Assembly: GCA_964519805.1 (NCBI GenBank)
Contig: CAZFKN010000015.1
Coordinates: 1-39,351 of the forward strand
Length of the DNA stretch: 39,351 nt
Direction of reading: 5' to 3'
From: DASQPE01 sp964519805
GTDB lineage: Bacteria; Gemmatimonadota; Gemmatimonadetes; Gemmatimonadales; GWC2-71-9
Made by a program: the position numbers and the translations under genes. Of this stretch, positions 15,609 through 23,663 are shown piece after piece; position 1 is the first letter of the stretch; each line of letters begins with the position of its first letter. The notes beneath the pieces were generated by a model, which saw nothing but the letters and a program-made list of their open reading frames with translations, did not search any database and was not told the DNA's origin.

Positions 15609-15637
15609 TTCTCTGGGCCCGCCCGACCCGCTACCTT
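15609..15637 (+). promoter_or_regulatory. Candidate leaderless promoter for the PBP gene
   Basis: TTCTCT (15609-15614, weak -35), a 17-bp spacer and TACCTT (15632-15637) are followed by 6 nt and the ATG at 15644. The -10 and its distance to the ATG are the same as for the PorX-like gene. It is arranged back to back with the tyrS promoter in an 80-bp gap. Confidence 0.45.
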
Positions 15638-15643
15638 GGGTTC

Positions 15644-17947
15644 ATGTTCCGCCGGCTCTCCTCGCAGGTCACCCGGGCCTGGCGCACGCCCAAGCTCCGC
15701 CGCAGCGTCTTCGTCGGCCTCCTCGCCCTGATCACGTTCTTCTGCGCCGTGGTCCTCGCGGCGTGGACCGGCGCGTGCGCGGGCAATACCTGCCCCTCGA
15801 TCGAAGGCCTCGACCGCTACGACCCCAATCAGGCCTCCAAGGTCTACGCGGCGGACGGGCGCCTCATCACCGACCTCGGACTCGAGCGCCGGACGGTCGT
15901 CCCGCTTCCGCAGATGTCGCCGTACGTCAAGGCGGCGTTCATCGCCACCGAGGACAAGCGCTTCTACGACCACCAGGGGATCGACTGGGTCCGGGTCTTC
16001 GGCGCGATCCGGGCGAACGTGTTCAAGCTCCGCTTTGCCGAGGGCTTCTCGACCATCACGATGCAGCTGGCGCGGAATCTCTGGCCCGAGGACATCAGCG
16101 GCCGAGACAAGTCCCTCCGGCGGAAGCTGCGGGAGATCAAGGTCGCGATGGAGATCGAGAAGACGTATCCCAAGGACAAGATTCTCGAGCTCTATCTCAA
16201 CCAGATCGATCTGGGCAATCGGGCCTACGGCGTGGAGGCCGCATCGCAGCGGTACTTCGGCAAGTCGGTCCGCGATGTGAATCTGGCCGAGGCGGCAACG
16301 CTGGCCGCCATTCCCAAGGCGCCGTCGCGCTACAACCCGCGCCGGAACCCGAACCTCAACATCCAGCGCCGCAACACGGTCATCAACCTGCTGCGGGACG
16401 ACGGCGAGCTGTCCGAGCGCGATGCCGAGCGATGGAAGGCGTACCCGCTGCTGCTGTCGTCCCGGTCGGACTTCAGCGGGGTGGCAGAGTATTTCGTGGA
16501 GTACGTCCGCCAGCAGCTGGACGCTCGTTTTGGTCCCGATCTCTATCGCGAGGGGCTCCGGATCTATACCACCCTCGATCTCGACGTCCAGCAGGCCGCC
16601 GAGCGGGCGCTCGAAGCCCGGCTCCAGGCGATCGAAGCCGGCGCTGACGGGAAGTTCCCGCACCAGACCTACCAGCAGTATCTCGAGAGCCGGGGCGACA
16701 ACGCCGACGACAACTCGAACATCCCGACGCCATACCTTCAGGGCCTGGTCGTGACCCTGGAGGCCAAGACCGGCTCGATCCGCGCGATGGTGGGGGGACG
16801 GGATTTCGAGGACAGCAAGTTCAACCGGGTCACCCAGTCTCGGCGGCAACCGGGCTCCACCTTCAAGCCGATCGTCTATTCGGCCGCGGTCGAAGCGGGC
16901 TACCCCCTCTCCTATGTGGTGACCGACGAGCCGCTCACGGTCGAACTGCCGCCGCCCCAGGGCATCTGGACGCCGCAGAATTACGACCTTGAATTCGAGG
17001 GCCCCATGACGTTGCGGCGGGCTCTCATGCTGTCGCGCAACATCGTCGCCGTGAAACTGGGCATGGAGGTGGGGGAGCAGGCGGTCGTCAGCGAAGCCGC
17101 GAAGTTCGGGCTCACCACCAAGGTGCCGCCCGTGCCGTCGATCCACATCGGGTCGGCGGACGTGATCCCGCTGGAGATGATCGCGGCGTACACCGCGTTC
17201 GCCAACCTGGGGGTCCGGACGGTGCCCAACGCGATCCTGCGCGTCGAAGATCGCAGCGGAAAGATCCTCTGGCAGCCCGAGGTGCGGAGCGAGGTCGTCA
17301 TGGACACGCTCCACGCGTGGCTCATGAACGACGCGCTGCGCGACGTAGTGCGGCATGGGACGGCGTACTCGGCCGTCGCCGCCAAGGGCTTCACGCCGCC
17401 GGTCGGCGGCAAGACGGGGACGACCAACGACGGCTTCGACGTCTGGTTCATCGGCTTCACTCCGGATCTCGTCACCGGCGTCTGGATCGGCTTCGACTCG
17501 CCCAAGAAGATCAAGGCCAACGCGCAGGGCGGCATCCTCGCGGCACCGGCGTGGACGGCCATGATGAAAGAGATCTACGACCGCCGTCCGATCCCGCAGG
17601 CGTGGTCTCGCCCCGGCGGTCTGACGGCGCTCGACATCGACAACACCACGGGTTACAAGGCCACTCCGTTCTGCCCGAAGGACTACCACTACATCGAGTC
17701 GTTCATTCCCGGCTCGGAGCCGACCCAGTTCTGTCCGGTCCACTCGCCGTTCAACCTCGGCGGCAACGGGGCCAGTCCGATGGGCGGTGCGGCACCACCA
17801 CCGGCAGGCGTGCAGCCGGGCACGTCCGGATCGCTCGGGGGGACCACTCCGACACCGGGACAGCCCGGCGGGCAGCCGCCGTCGCCCCCGGGTGGCGTCA
17901 TGGGCGGCGGTGGGCCCTCACCCACGCAGGCCAAGCCTCCGCGCTGA
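15644..17947 (+). CDS. Class A penicillin-binding protein (PBP1A-type)
   Basis: The 767-residue bifunctional peptidoglycan synthase has an N-terminal membrane anchor (about 22-42) and a GT51 transglycosylase domain with catalytic E103 (ATEDKRFYDHQGID) and EGFSTITMQLARN. The transpeptidase domain has the SxxK motif in PGSTFKP (S near 405), SRN (about 464-466) and KTGTTN (K near 590). The C-terminal ~65 residues are Gly/Pro-rich and low complexity after a segment with two cysteines (ATPFCPKD, TQFCPVHSPF). I start at ATG 15644, next to the promoter-like TACCTT and just before the basic anchor segment. The amidohydrolase gene follows after 1 bp. It acts in the periplasm to polymerise and cross-link the wall. 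Confidence 0.96.
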   Translation: MFRRLSSQVTRAWRTPKLRRSVFVGLLALITFFCAVVLAAWTGACAGNTCPSIEGLDRYDPNQASKVYAADGRLITDLGLERRTVVPLPQMSPYVKAAFIATEDKRFYDHQGIDWVRVFGAIRANVFKLRFAEGFSTITMQLARNLWPEDISGRDKSLRRKLREIKVAMEIEKTYPKDKILELYLNQIDLGNRAYGVEAASQRYFGKSVRDVNLAEAATLAAIPKAPSRYNPRRNPNLNIQRRNTVINLLRDDGELSERDAERWKAYPLLLSSRSDFSGVAEYFVEYVRQQLDARFGPDLYREGLRIYTTLDLDVQQAAERALEARLQAIEAGADGKFPHQTYQQYLESRGDNADDNSNIPTPYLQGLVVTLEAKTGSIRAMVGGRDFEDSKFNRVTQSRRQPGSTFKPIVYSAAVEAGYPLSYVVTDEPLTVELPPPQGIWTPQNYDLEFEGPMTLRRALMLSRNIVAVKLGMEVGEQAVVSEAAKFGLTTKVPPVPSIHIGSADVIPLEMIAAYTAFANLGVRTVPNAILRVEDRSGKILWQPEVRSEVVMDTLHAWLMNDALRDVVRHGTAYSAVAAKGFTPPVGGKTGTTNDGFDVWFIGFTPDLVTGVWIGFDSPKKIKANAQGGILAAPAWTAMMKEIYDRRPIPQAWSRPGGLTALDIDNTTGYKATPFCPKDYHYIESFIPGSEPTQFCPVHSPFNLGGNGASPMGGAAPPPAGVQPGTSGSLGGTTPTPGQPGGQPPSPPGGVMGGGGPSPTQAKPPR

Positions 17948-17948
17948 C

Positions 17949-19187
17949 ATGCCCGCTGTCCGGCTCGCCGCCCGGTGGGTGCTGCCGGTCGACGGGCCTC
18001 CGATCGCCGCCGGTGCGGTGCTGATCGGCGCCGACGGCCGGATCACGGCCGTCGGACCGGATGCCGGGGTCCCCGCGCCGCCGGGCGTCCCCCGGCGGAC
18101 TTTCCCGGATGCGGCCATCGCGCCCGGCTTCGTCAACACCCACACCCACCTGGAGCTGACCGGCCTCGAGGGTCAGGTCGAGGACGACGATTTTGCAGCC
18201 TGGATCCGACGGCTTCGCGAGCTCAAGGATCGACGCCCGCCGGAGGAGTATCTCGCCGCTGCCCTCCGGGGGGTGCGGGACGCGTGGGCGGCGGGGGTCA
18301 CCACCGTCGCCGATACCGGCGACCGCGGTGTCGTGATCCAGGCGCTGTCGGAGTGCGGTGGATCGGGTGTGGCCTATCAGGAGGTTTTCGGACCTCATCC
18401 GGAGCAGGCGCCGGAGAGTCTCGCACAGCTCCAGGCGAAGGTCACGGAGCTGCGGGCGTTCGAGTCGGCCCGGGTTCGCCTCGGCGTATCGCCGCACGCG
18501 CCCTACACCGTGAGCGGAGCGCTCTACCGAGCGGTAGCCGCCTACGCCCGCTCGGACGGTCTGCCGATGGCTGTGCATCTGGCCGAATCGCCGGCGGAGA
18601 CGCAGCTTCTCCGAGCGGCTGCAGGCTCATTCGCGGATGCCTGGGCGCGGAGGGGGATCCCGTTGCCGGCCCTTCCGGGCCGTTCGCCCGTGACCTGGCT
18701 CGACCAGCACGGCGTGCTGGGCCCCCGGACGCTCTGCATTCACGTGGTGCAGGTCGACGCCGACGACATCGCTCGGCTGGCCGAAGCGGGCGTCGGCGTC
18801 GCGCACTGCCCGCTTTCCAATCAGCGGCACGGGCACGGGGACGCCCCGCTCGCCCGGCTCCTCTCGGCGGGACTCCGGGTCGGTGTCGGCACCGATTCGG
18901 TGGCGAGCGTTGGCTGTCTCGATCTCCTGGCCGAGGCGCGGGCCGCGCGTACGTTGGCGGGGCTCGCGTGGGATGATGCCCTCGCGCTGGTCACCCGCGA
19001 CGGCGCCCGAGCGCTCGGGCTCGATCGCGAAGTCGGCAGCCTGGCGGTGGGTAGGTGGGGCGATGCCGTGGTCATCCGGCTTCGCGGCGACGAGTCGCCA
19101 GCGGAGCAGGTCATGAACAGCGGAACGGAGGCGGTAGTGGCGACCTACGTCGGAGGACGCCCGGTGTTCACGGGAGCGGGAGCATGA
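17949..19187 (+). CDS. Amidohydrolase (chlorohydrolase/deaminase subgroup)
   Basis: The 412-residue product is a TIM-barrel metal hydrolase with HxH H65/H67 (NTHTHLE), H183 (SPHAPYT), H210 and E213 (VHLAES), H265 and D316 (GTDSVAS), plus the HCPLSN segment. This pattern fits S-adenosylhomocysteine/5'-methylthioadenosine deaminase and aminodeoxyfutalosine deaminase relatives. A futalosine-pathway role is possible but no other menaquinone gene is here. The start at 17949 is one base after the PBP stop, and the stop overlaps argR as ATGA, so all three are co-transcribed. Confidence 0.9.
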   Translation: MPAVRLAARWVLPVDGPPIAAGAVLIGADGRITAVGPDAGVPAPPGVPRRTFPDAAIAPGFVNTHTHLELTGLEGQVEDDDFAAWIRRLRELKDRRPPEEYLAAALRGVRDAWAAGVTTVADTGDRGVVIQALSECGGSGVAYQEVFGPHPEQAPESLAQLQAKVTELRAFESARVRLGVSPHAPYTVSGALYRAVAAYARSDGLPMAVHLAESPAETQLLRAAAGSFADAWARRGIPLPALPGRSPVTWLDQHGVLGPRTLCIHVVQVDADDIARLAEAGVGVAHCPLSNQRHGHGDAPLARLLSAGLRVGVGTDSVASVGCLDLLAEARAARTLAGLAWDDALALVTRDGARALGLDREVGSLAVGRWGDAVVIRLRGDESPAEQVMNSGTEAVVATYVGGRPVFTGAGA

Positions 19188-19627
19188 AGGTCCAACGGCA
19201 GGCGGCGATCCTCAAGATTGTCCGTGAGCAGCGCATCCACAATCAGGAGGATCTGCGGCAGGCGCTCACGACGGAGGGGTACGCTGTGACCCAGGCCACC
19301 CTGTCCCGGGACATCCGGGAGCTGGGTCTGGCGAAGCTGACCGACCCGCAACACGGCGCCTATTACGCGCACCCGACCGATGGCAATCTGAAGCCGGACC
19401 TGGGCCACGTCCTGCCCGCGCTGGTCGTGAGCGTGGACGGGGTAGGTCCCTTCCTCGTTCTCAAGACCGCCACCGGCTCCGCCGGGGCCGTCACCGCCGC
19501 GATGGACCAGGCCGGGTGGAACGAGGTCATGGGAACGCTGGCGGGCGACGATACGGTGCTGGTAATCACCCGGAGCGAGCGCCTCCGGCATGCCGTGGCC
19601 AAGCGGATCGAGGGGATGTTGCGATAG
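19184..19627 (+). CDS. argR: Arginine repressor ArgR
   Basis: The 147-residue product has the N-terminal winged helix (about 1-70, recognition segment ATLSRDIRELGLAK at 38-51) and a C-terminal hexamerisation/arginine-binding domain. The C-terminal domain contains GSAGAVTAAMDQAGW and the GTLAGDDTVLVI segment. The ATG overlaps the amidohydrolase stop by 4 bp. ArgR-type proteins sense L-arginine and repress biosynthesis or activate catabolism. No arginine pathway gene is in the window, so it acts on distant targets. The start is set by the usual ArgR N-terminus (MKVQRQAAILKIV). Confidence 0.94.
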   Translation: MKVQRQAAILKIVREQRIHNQEDLRQALTTEGYAVTQATLSRDIRELGLAKLTDPQHGAYYAHPTDGNLKPDLGHVLPALVVSVDGVGPFLVLKTATGSAGAVTAAMDQAGWNEVMGTLAGDDTVLVITRSERLRHAVAKRIEGMLR

Positions 19628-19638
19628 CCGGGCGTCCC

Positions 19639-19668
19639 TTGCCCGGCGCGGACGGGAACAGTTAGGAT
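19639..19668 (+). promoter_or_regulatory. Candidate promoter for the HNH endonuclease gene
   Basis: TTGCCC (19639-19644), an 18-bp spacer and TAGGAT (19663-19668) lie upstream of GAGGAG (19689-19694) and the GTG at 19701. Unlike the leaderless promoters here, this one would give a leader with a strong ribosome-binding site. Confidence 0.4.
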
Positions 19669-19700
19669 TCGTTGGCTCTTGCGGTTACGAGGAGATTCTC

Positions 19701-20276
19701 GTGCGGTGCCTTGCGCTCAACGCGTCGTTTGAACCCCTCACGATGGTCCCGGTGCGGCGGGCGCTGCGCCTGGTGATCGAAGGGAAGGCTGAGATCGTCG
19801 AAGCGGACGGCAATGACGTCGTCCGCAGCGAACGACTCGCTCTTCCCAAACCTGCGATCATCCGGCTGGTCCGCTTCGTTCACGTTCCGCGTCGCTTCCG
19901 TCGTCAGGTCACCAACACGTTCCTCTTCGCTCGCGACGGCTACCGTTGCCAGTTCTGTCACCGGGGGCAGGGTGAGCTGCGGCACCGCGAGTGCCTCACG
20001 AGGGACCATCTCGTGCCGCTCTCGCGCGGGGGTGACAACGAGTGGACCAACGTGGTCACCGCGTGCAGCAGCTGCAACACCCGCAAGGGCAACCACTTGC
20101 CGGAGGAATGCGGGATGCACCCGCTGGTGCCGCCGCACGAGCCGCACTTTGTGCATCTGTCGTGGGCGGTCAGGCGCCTCAGCCACCAGCAGGCCAAGTA
20201 CATCAAGCTGTTCTACGGCGACGAGGCGCTTCGGGCCCTGGGCGGCGCCCTTCAGCCGTCTTCCGCCGCCGTCTAG
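19701..20276 (+). CDS. HNH endonuclease family protein
   Basis: The 191-residue product begins MRCLALNASFEPLTMVPVRRA, a start typical of a widespread family of stand-alone HNH proteins. It has CxxC pairs C83/C86 (CQFC) and C122/C125 (CSSC) that frame the HNH core with D102-H103 (TRDHLVPLSRGG) and N117 (NEWTNVVTACSSCN). The GTG start is supported by GAGGAG six bases upstream. These proteins are nucleases of unclear role, often chromosomal and not linked to mobile elements; nothing mobile is adjacent. Its TAG stop shares the CTAG at 20273-20276 with the convergent glycosyltransferase. Confidence 0.9.
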   Translation: MRCLALNASFEPLTMVPVRRALRLVIEGKAEIVEADGNDVVRSERLALPKPAIIRLVRFVHVPRRFRRQVTNTFLFARDGYRCQFCHRGQGELRHRECLTRDHLVPLSRGGDNEWTNVVTACSSCNTRKGNHLPEECGMHPLVPPHEPHFVHLSWAVRRLSHQQAKYIKLFYGDEALRALGGALQPSSAAV

Positions 20277-21226
20277 CCCTTCTCCCCTCGAAACAGGAGC
20301 CGCGCCATCGCGGCTCCCCGCGCGGCGTAGTACACCTCGTAGAGGAGAAGTGCGCGCAGCGGGCGGCTCAGGCTCCCGCCGGCGCGTGCCCGGTAGGCGA
20401 GGGTGGCCGCCGGCACGGCGCCGAGGAGCCCCACCGCCGCGGCCAAACGACCCGGCCACCCCCACGGACCCAGCACCAGTACGACAATCGCTGTTGCGCA
20501 CAGGGCCAGGTGCACCACGGTCATGACGGTCGGCTTGTCGATGGATCCGGGCTGCACGGTGCCGAACATTCCCAGCGCGCGCCAGATTTCCTTCCGGTAG
20601 AACGCCCGAACGGTCGTGGCGTTGTCGAGGTGCACGGCGCGGAGCCGTTTCGATTCGTAGATGCGATAGCCTCGACTCCTCAGACGCTGGCACAGCTCCG
20701 TGTCTTCGCCCGTGACCAGCCGCTCGTCGAACCCACCCACCGCGTCGAATGCCTCGCGCGCGACGGCAAGATTGGCTGAGCCGATCCATTTCTGCTCCCC
20801 ATCGTTCACCCGGCGGTGAAGCCGGTACCACACGTCTTCGACCCAGCTTGGAGAGGCAGGGGGTACGACCTCCGCGCCGGTGGCATCGGCGCCCGTGGTC
20901 GCGAGCACATCGCGGACCCCCGAGAAATAGTCGGCGGGGATGACGCAGTCGGCGTCGATAAAGCTCAACACGGAGCCCGTCGCTGCACGCGCACCGCGAT
21001 TCCGCACCGCGGCGATCGTGCCGCCCTTTACGTCGAGGATCCGCGCATCCGCCGCATAGCGGGAGCCCAGCAGCTCGCGCGAGCCGTCGGTCGATCCGTG
21101 ATCGACCGCGATGAGCTCGGCGTCCCCATACGAACGCACTGCCGCGACGATCGAGTCCAGGGCCGCCGGCAGGAACCGAGCCTTGTTGAACACGGGCACG
21201 ATGACCGACACTCGGGGCTCCGTCAC
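20273..21226 (-). CDS. Glycosyltransferase family 2 with C-terminal membrane helices
   Basis: The 317-residue product has the GT-A fold: VSVIVPVFNKARFLPAALDS (6-25), AVDHGSTDGS and the metal-binding DAD at 91-93 (SFIDADCVIP). The acceptor-side motif GGFDERLVTGEDTELCQRL is also present. After about residue 235 there are two to three hydrophobic segments (TVVHLALCATAIVVLVLG and following). The GTG at 21226 overlaps the VanZ-like stop (GTGA). It is the last gene of the polysaccharide operon and is convergent with the HNH gene. Likely an inner-membrane-associated sugar transferase; donor and acceptor unknown. Confidence 0.92.
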   Translation of the reverse strand: MTEPRVSVIVPVFNKARFLPAALDSIVAAVRSYGDAELIAVDHGSTDGSRELLGSRYAADARILDVKGGTIAAVRNRGARAATGSVLSFIDADCVIPADYFSGVRDVLATTGADATGAEVVPPASPSWVEDVWYRLHRRVNDGEQKWIGSANLAVAREAFDAVGGFDERLVTGEDTELCQRLRSRGYRIYESKRLRAVHLDNATTVRAFYRKEIWRALGMFGTVQPGSIDKPTVMTVVHLALCATAIVVLVLGPWGWPGRLAAAVGLLGAVPAATLAYRARAGGSLSRPLRALLLYEVYYAARGAAMARLLFRGEKG

Positions 21227-22497
21227 CGGAGGCTGCCTCTGCCGAGCGCCCAGCCCGCTCCCGCCCCGGCGATGGCGCCCGCCCATTCGCTCCAAGGCAC
21301 CGGTGGTAGCCGGAACCATGCGGCAACGCCGGCCAGGCCAATCACGATCAGGAGTCCGAGGAGGAAGGGACCGAGGAGACGCGCGCTCCTGGGGAGAGGG
21401 CCAACCAAGGGTGATCCCCCCGCTGGGACGCTGCGCGCGGTCCAGTAACCCGCCGGCCACAAGAGTCCTGCGAGCCAGAGGACGGTGAGCCAACGGACGT
21501 TCAGGCCGAACGCGTAGTTCTCGAACGGCAGCAGGAGGCTCCAACCGAAGCTTGGCGAAAGCGCGAGCACTCGAGTGGTCGGTCCGGAACCCGTATCCGC
21601 GGTTGCCTCCAGGTACCCGTCGTGCAGGCGCCCGCCGAGCGAGAGCGGTCGGCCTGAATCGGAGGGGAGCACGCCTGGGAGGCTTAGCGCCGGCCCCCGA
21701 AGCCCGAGCGACCACGCGCGTGTGTGGATCCGGAAGATCAGGTCGGTGCCCCGCTGGCCCAGCAGAATTACCTCCTGCTGGCCCTCATCGAACACGCTGG
21801 CAATCGGCGCCAGGCGCGAGGTCGGCGGTCCCGATATCGCCTGCGCCTCGATGCCGTCGCCGGCCAGGAGCCGGGTCCGGATCGCAGGCGTGTCCGCGAG
21901 CCGCGCCGACGGCATTCGCTCGCCCGCCAGCGTCGCTTCGATGACCGTGCCCCGAAACTGTTCGAACTGTCCCAGCTCCGGGGCGAGCTGACCCCAGAAC
22001 GGGCGTTTGGGCAACGTCACGCCGACACCCCAGCCCGTCACGACCTGCGCGAGCAGCCAGACTGCCGCCGCGACCCCAGCCAGCCACCTCGCGAGCCGCG
22101 GAGCGGGGCTGACCACGAGAGAAAGCCGCTCCGCGAGCAGCATGCCCACGAGGCCGCCAGTCGTATTGGTGATGAGGTCGCTGAGGCTCGCGTCCCGCCC
22201 GACGATGAAAAAGTATTGCGTGGCTTCTACGAGAAACGTCGTGACGAGCGCAGTGAGCAGCACCCGCCGCCGAGGCCAGCCGGCCAGCCGAAGGCCAAAC
22301 CCGAACGGCACGAACAGGGCGACGTTGAGGATGATGTCCATCCCCGCGAGGTCGCCGCAGCGCAGGCACCAGAGTGGGGTTTGGGCGACGCGCTCGACGT
22401 CCTGGGGCTGGGGCGTGAGCGTCATCGCGCCGATGAACGCGAGACCGAGGATGGCGATGAGAGCGCCGCGCCGACGGGGCGCAGGGTCCGGAGTCAC
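21223..22497 (-). CDS. VanZ-like family membrane protein
   Basis: The 424-residue product has an N-terminal VanZ-like domain (about 15-140): IAILGLAFIGAMTLTP, then ILNVALFVPFGFGLRLAG, FLVEATQYFFIVGRDASLSDLITNTTGGLVG. A soluble middle part (about 165-310, probably periplasmic) resembles a beta-sandwich/lectin fold, and the C-terminal part has three to four hydrophobic helices. VanZ domains occur in teicoplanin resistance and in exopolysaccharide/exosortase clusters. The glycan context here fits the second. The GTG start overlaps the upstream glycosyltransferase stop as GTGA. Confidence 0.86.
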   Translation of the reverse strand: MTPDPAPRRRGALIAILGLAFIGAMTLTPQPQDVERVAQTPLWCLRCGDLAGMDIILNVALFVPFGFGLRLAGWPRRRVLLTALVTTFLVEATQYFFIVGRDASLSDLITNTTGGLVGMLLAERLSLVVSPAPRLARWLAGVAAAVWLLAQVVTGWGVGVTLPKRPFWGQLAPELGQFEQFRGTVIEATLAGERMPSARLADTPAIRTRLLAGDGIEAQAISGPPTSRLAPIASVFDEGQQEVILLGQRGTDLIFRIHTRAWSLGLRGPALSLPGVLPSDSGRPLSLGGRLHDGYLEATADTGSGPTTRVLALSPSFGWSLLLPFENYAFGLNVRWLTVLWLAGLLWPAGYWTARSVPAGGSPLVGPLPRSARLLGPFLLGLLIVIGLAGVAAWFRLPPVPWSEWAGAIAGAGAGWALGRGSLR

Positions 22498-23663
22498 GCG
22501 GGTCGGCTGGCGTGGTGGAGCAACCTCGAGATTTCCCTCGCCGAGCGTTCCCAGGCGTGGGCCATGGCTAGCCGGTGCGCCGCGGCCCCCAGCCGCCGGC
22601 GCTTGGCCGCGTCCGTGAGCAGCGCCGCGACGATCTCGGCCATGCGGGCCGGGTCGTCCGTCACCAGCGTCTCCGCCGTCGCGTCGAGCGACAGGCCGTT
22701 TGCCGCGGCGACCGACATCGCTACCGGCGTGCCGACGGCCCACGCCTCGAGGACCTTATTCTTGATTCCAGCCCCGGTCCGCATGGGTGCGACGGCCACC
22801 CACGCCTGCTTGAGCACGGCGCTCATGTCCGCCACCTCGCCCAGCACGTCGACGCCCGGTCGGTCGGCCAGCTCGTGCACCTCGACGGTCGGATCCCGGC
22901 CGGCGATCACGAACCGCGCATCCGGCACGCGCTCTCTCACCCGAGGCAGCACGTCGTCGGCGAAGTGGCGCACGGCATCGACGTTGGGCGGAAACGCCAT
23001 CACTCCGGTGAACGCGATCGTCGGTTGCGGGGCCTCGTCGGCCGGGGTGCGCAGTGCCTGGGTCACGACGCCGTTGGGCACTACGTGCACGTTCGCCCGA
23101 CCCGAGATCCGGCGCAGTGCGGCGGCGTCCTCCGGCCCGGCCACGACGCAAGAGTCAAAGGCCCGCACGTAGCGGCGTTCGTTGCGCAGCTGATGCATCA
23201 GCGTGCGGAGGTTCCTGACCTTGACCCGGAGCGGCTGGGGCAGGCCCAGTTGTCGCCACGCCGCGAGCGCCATGCAGTCGATCCGGTCCAGCACCGCGGG
23301 TGGAAAGTCCTTCCGGCCGATCGCCGCGAACTCGGCGCCGCCCCACACCAGTGCCGCGTCCCGCCGGCCGTTGGCGAGGACGGCGTCCACCGCTGCTCGG
23401 AATGGCCGCTCATCCACCTCCCAACGCGGGCTCGACCGGGCGGCGTCGGGACTGAGCGCCACGAATCGCTCGACCCCCAGCTCGCCTGGCTCCTCGGGCC
23501 CGCCTTCTCCTCCCCGGGGGGCCACAAGCGTGATGCGCCACTCTTCGGCCAGACCGCGCAGAAGGTTGGCCGCCCGCAACGAAAAGCCGTCACGCCGGTG
23601 CCACACCGGCATGCAGGCGACGGCGAGCAGGCTCGGGCGCGTGTCGGCCTTGTCGCCGGTCAT
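22494..23663 (-). CDS. Glycosyltransferase (GT4/GT1, exosortase-cluster sugar-transferase type)
   Basis: The 389-residue product has the GT-B pattern of sugar transferases found in PEP-CTERM/EpsH-associated clusters. An N-terminal half with HRRDGFSLRAANLLRGLA is followed by VVPNGV, then FTGVMAFPPNVDAVRHF, RVPDARFVIAGRDP and PMRTGAGIKNKVLEAWAVGTPV. The last segment is very similar in pattern to the R-G-I-Q-N-K-V-L-E-A signature of that group. The ATG overlaps the previous gene's stop (ATGA), and its stop overlaps the VanZ-like GTG. No exosortase gene is visible in the window. Confidence 0.9.
   Translation of the reverse strand: MTGDKADTRPSLLAVACMPVWHRRDGFSLRAANLLRGLAEEWRITLVAPRGGEGGPEEPGELGVERFVALSPDAARSSPRWEVDERPFRAAVDAVLANGRRDAALVWGGAEFAAIGRKDFPPAVLDRIDCMALAAWRQLGLPQPLRVKVRNLRTLMHQLRNERRYVRAFDSCVVAGPEDAAALRRISGRANVHVVPNGVVTQALRTPADEAPQPTIAFTGVMAFPPNVDAVRHFADDVLPRVRERVPDARFVIAGRDPTVEVHELADRPGVDVLGEVADMSAVLKQAWVAVAPMRTGAGIKNKVLEAWAVGTPVAMSVAAANGLSLDATAETLVTDDPARMAEIVAALLTDAAKRRRLGAAAHRLAMAHAWERSAREISRLLHHASRPA

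Noticed and set aside
15338..17743. An 801-codon open frame antisense to the PBP gene
   Set aside because: It is the GC-rich mirror of a real class A PBP with all catalytic motifs. The antisense product has no recognisable domain and is an arginine/aspartate-rich composition artefact.
19662..21341. A 559-codon minus-strand frame over the HNH gene and GT2
   Set aside because: Both strands' true genes have clear motifs in other frames; this frame gives only Arg/Gly-rich sequence.
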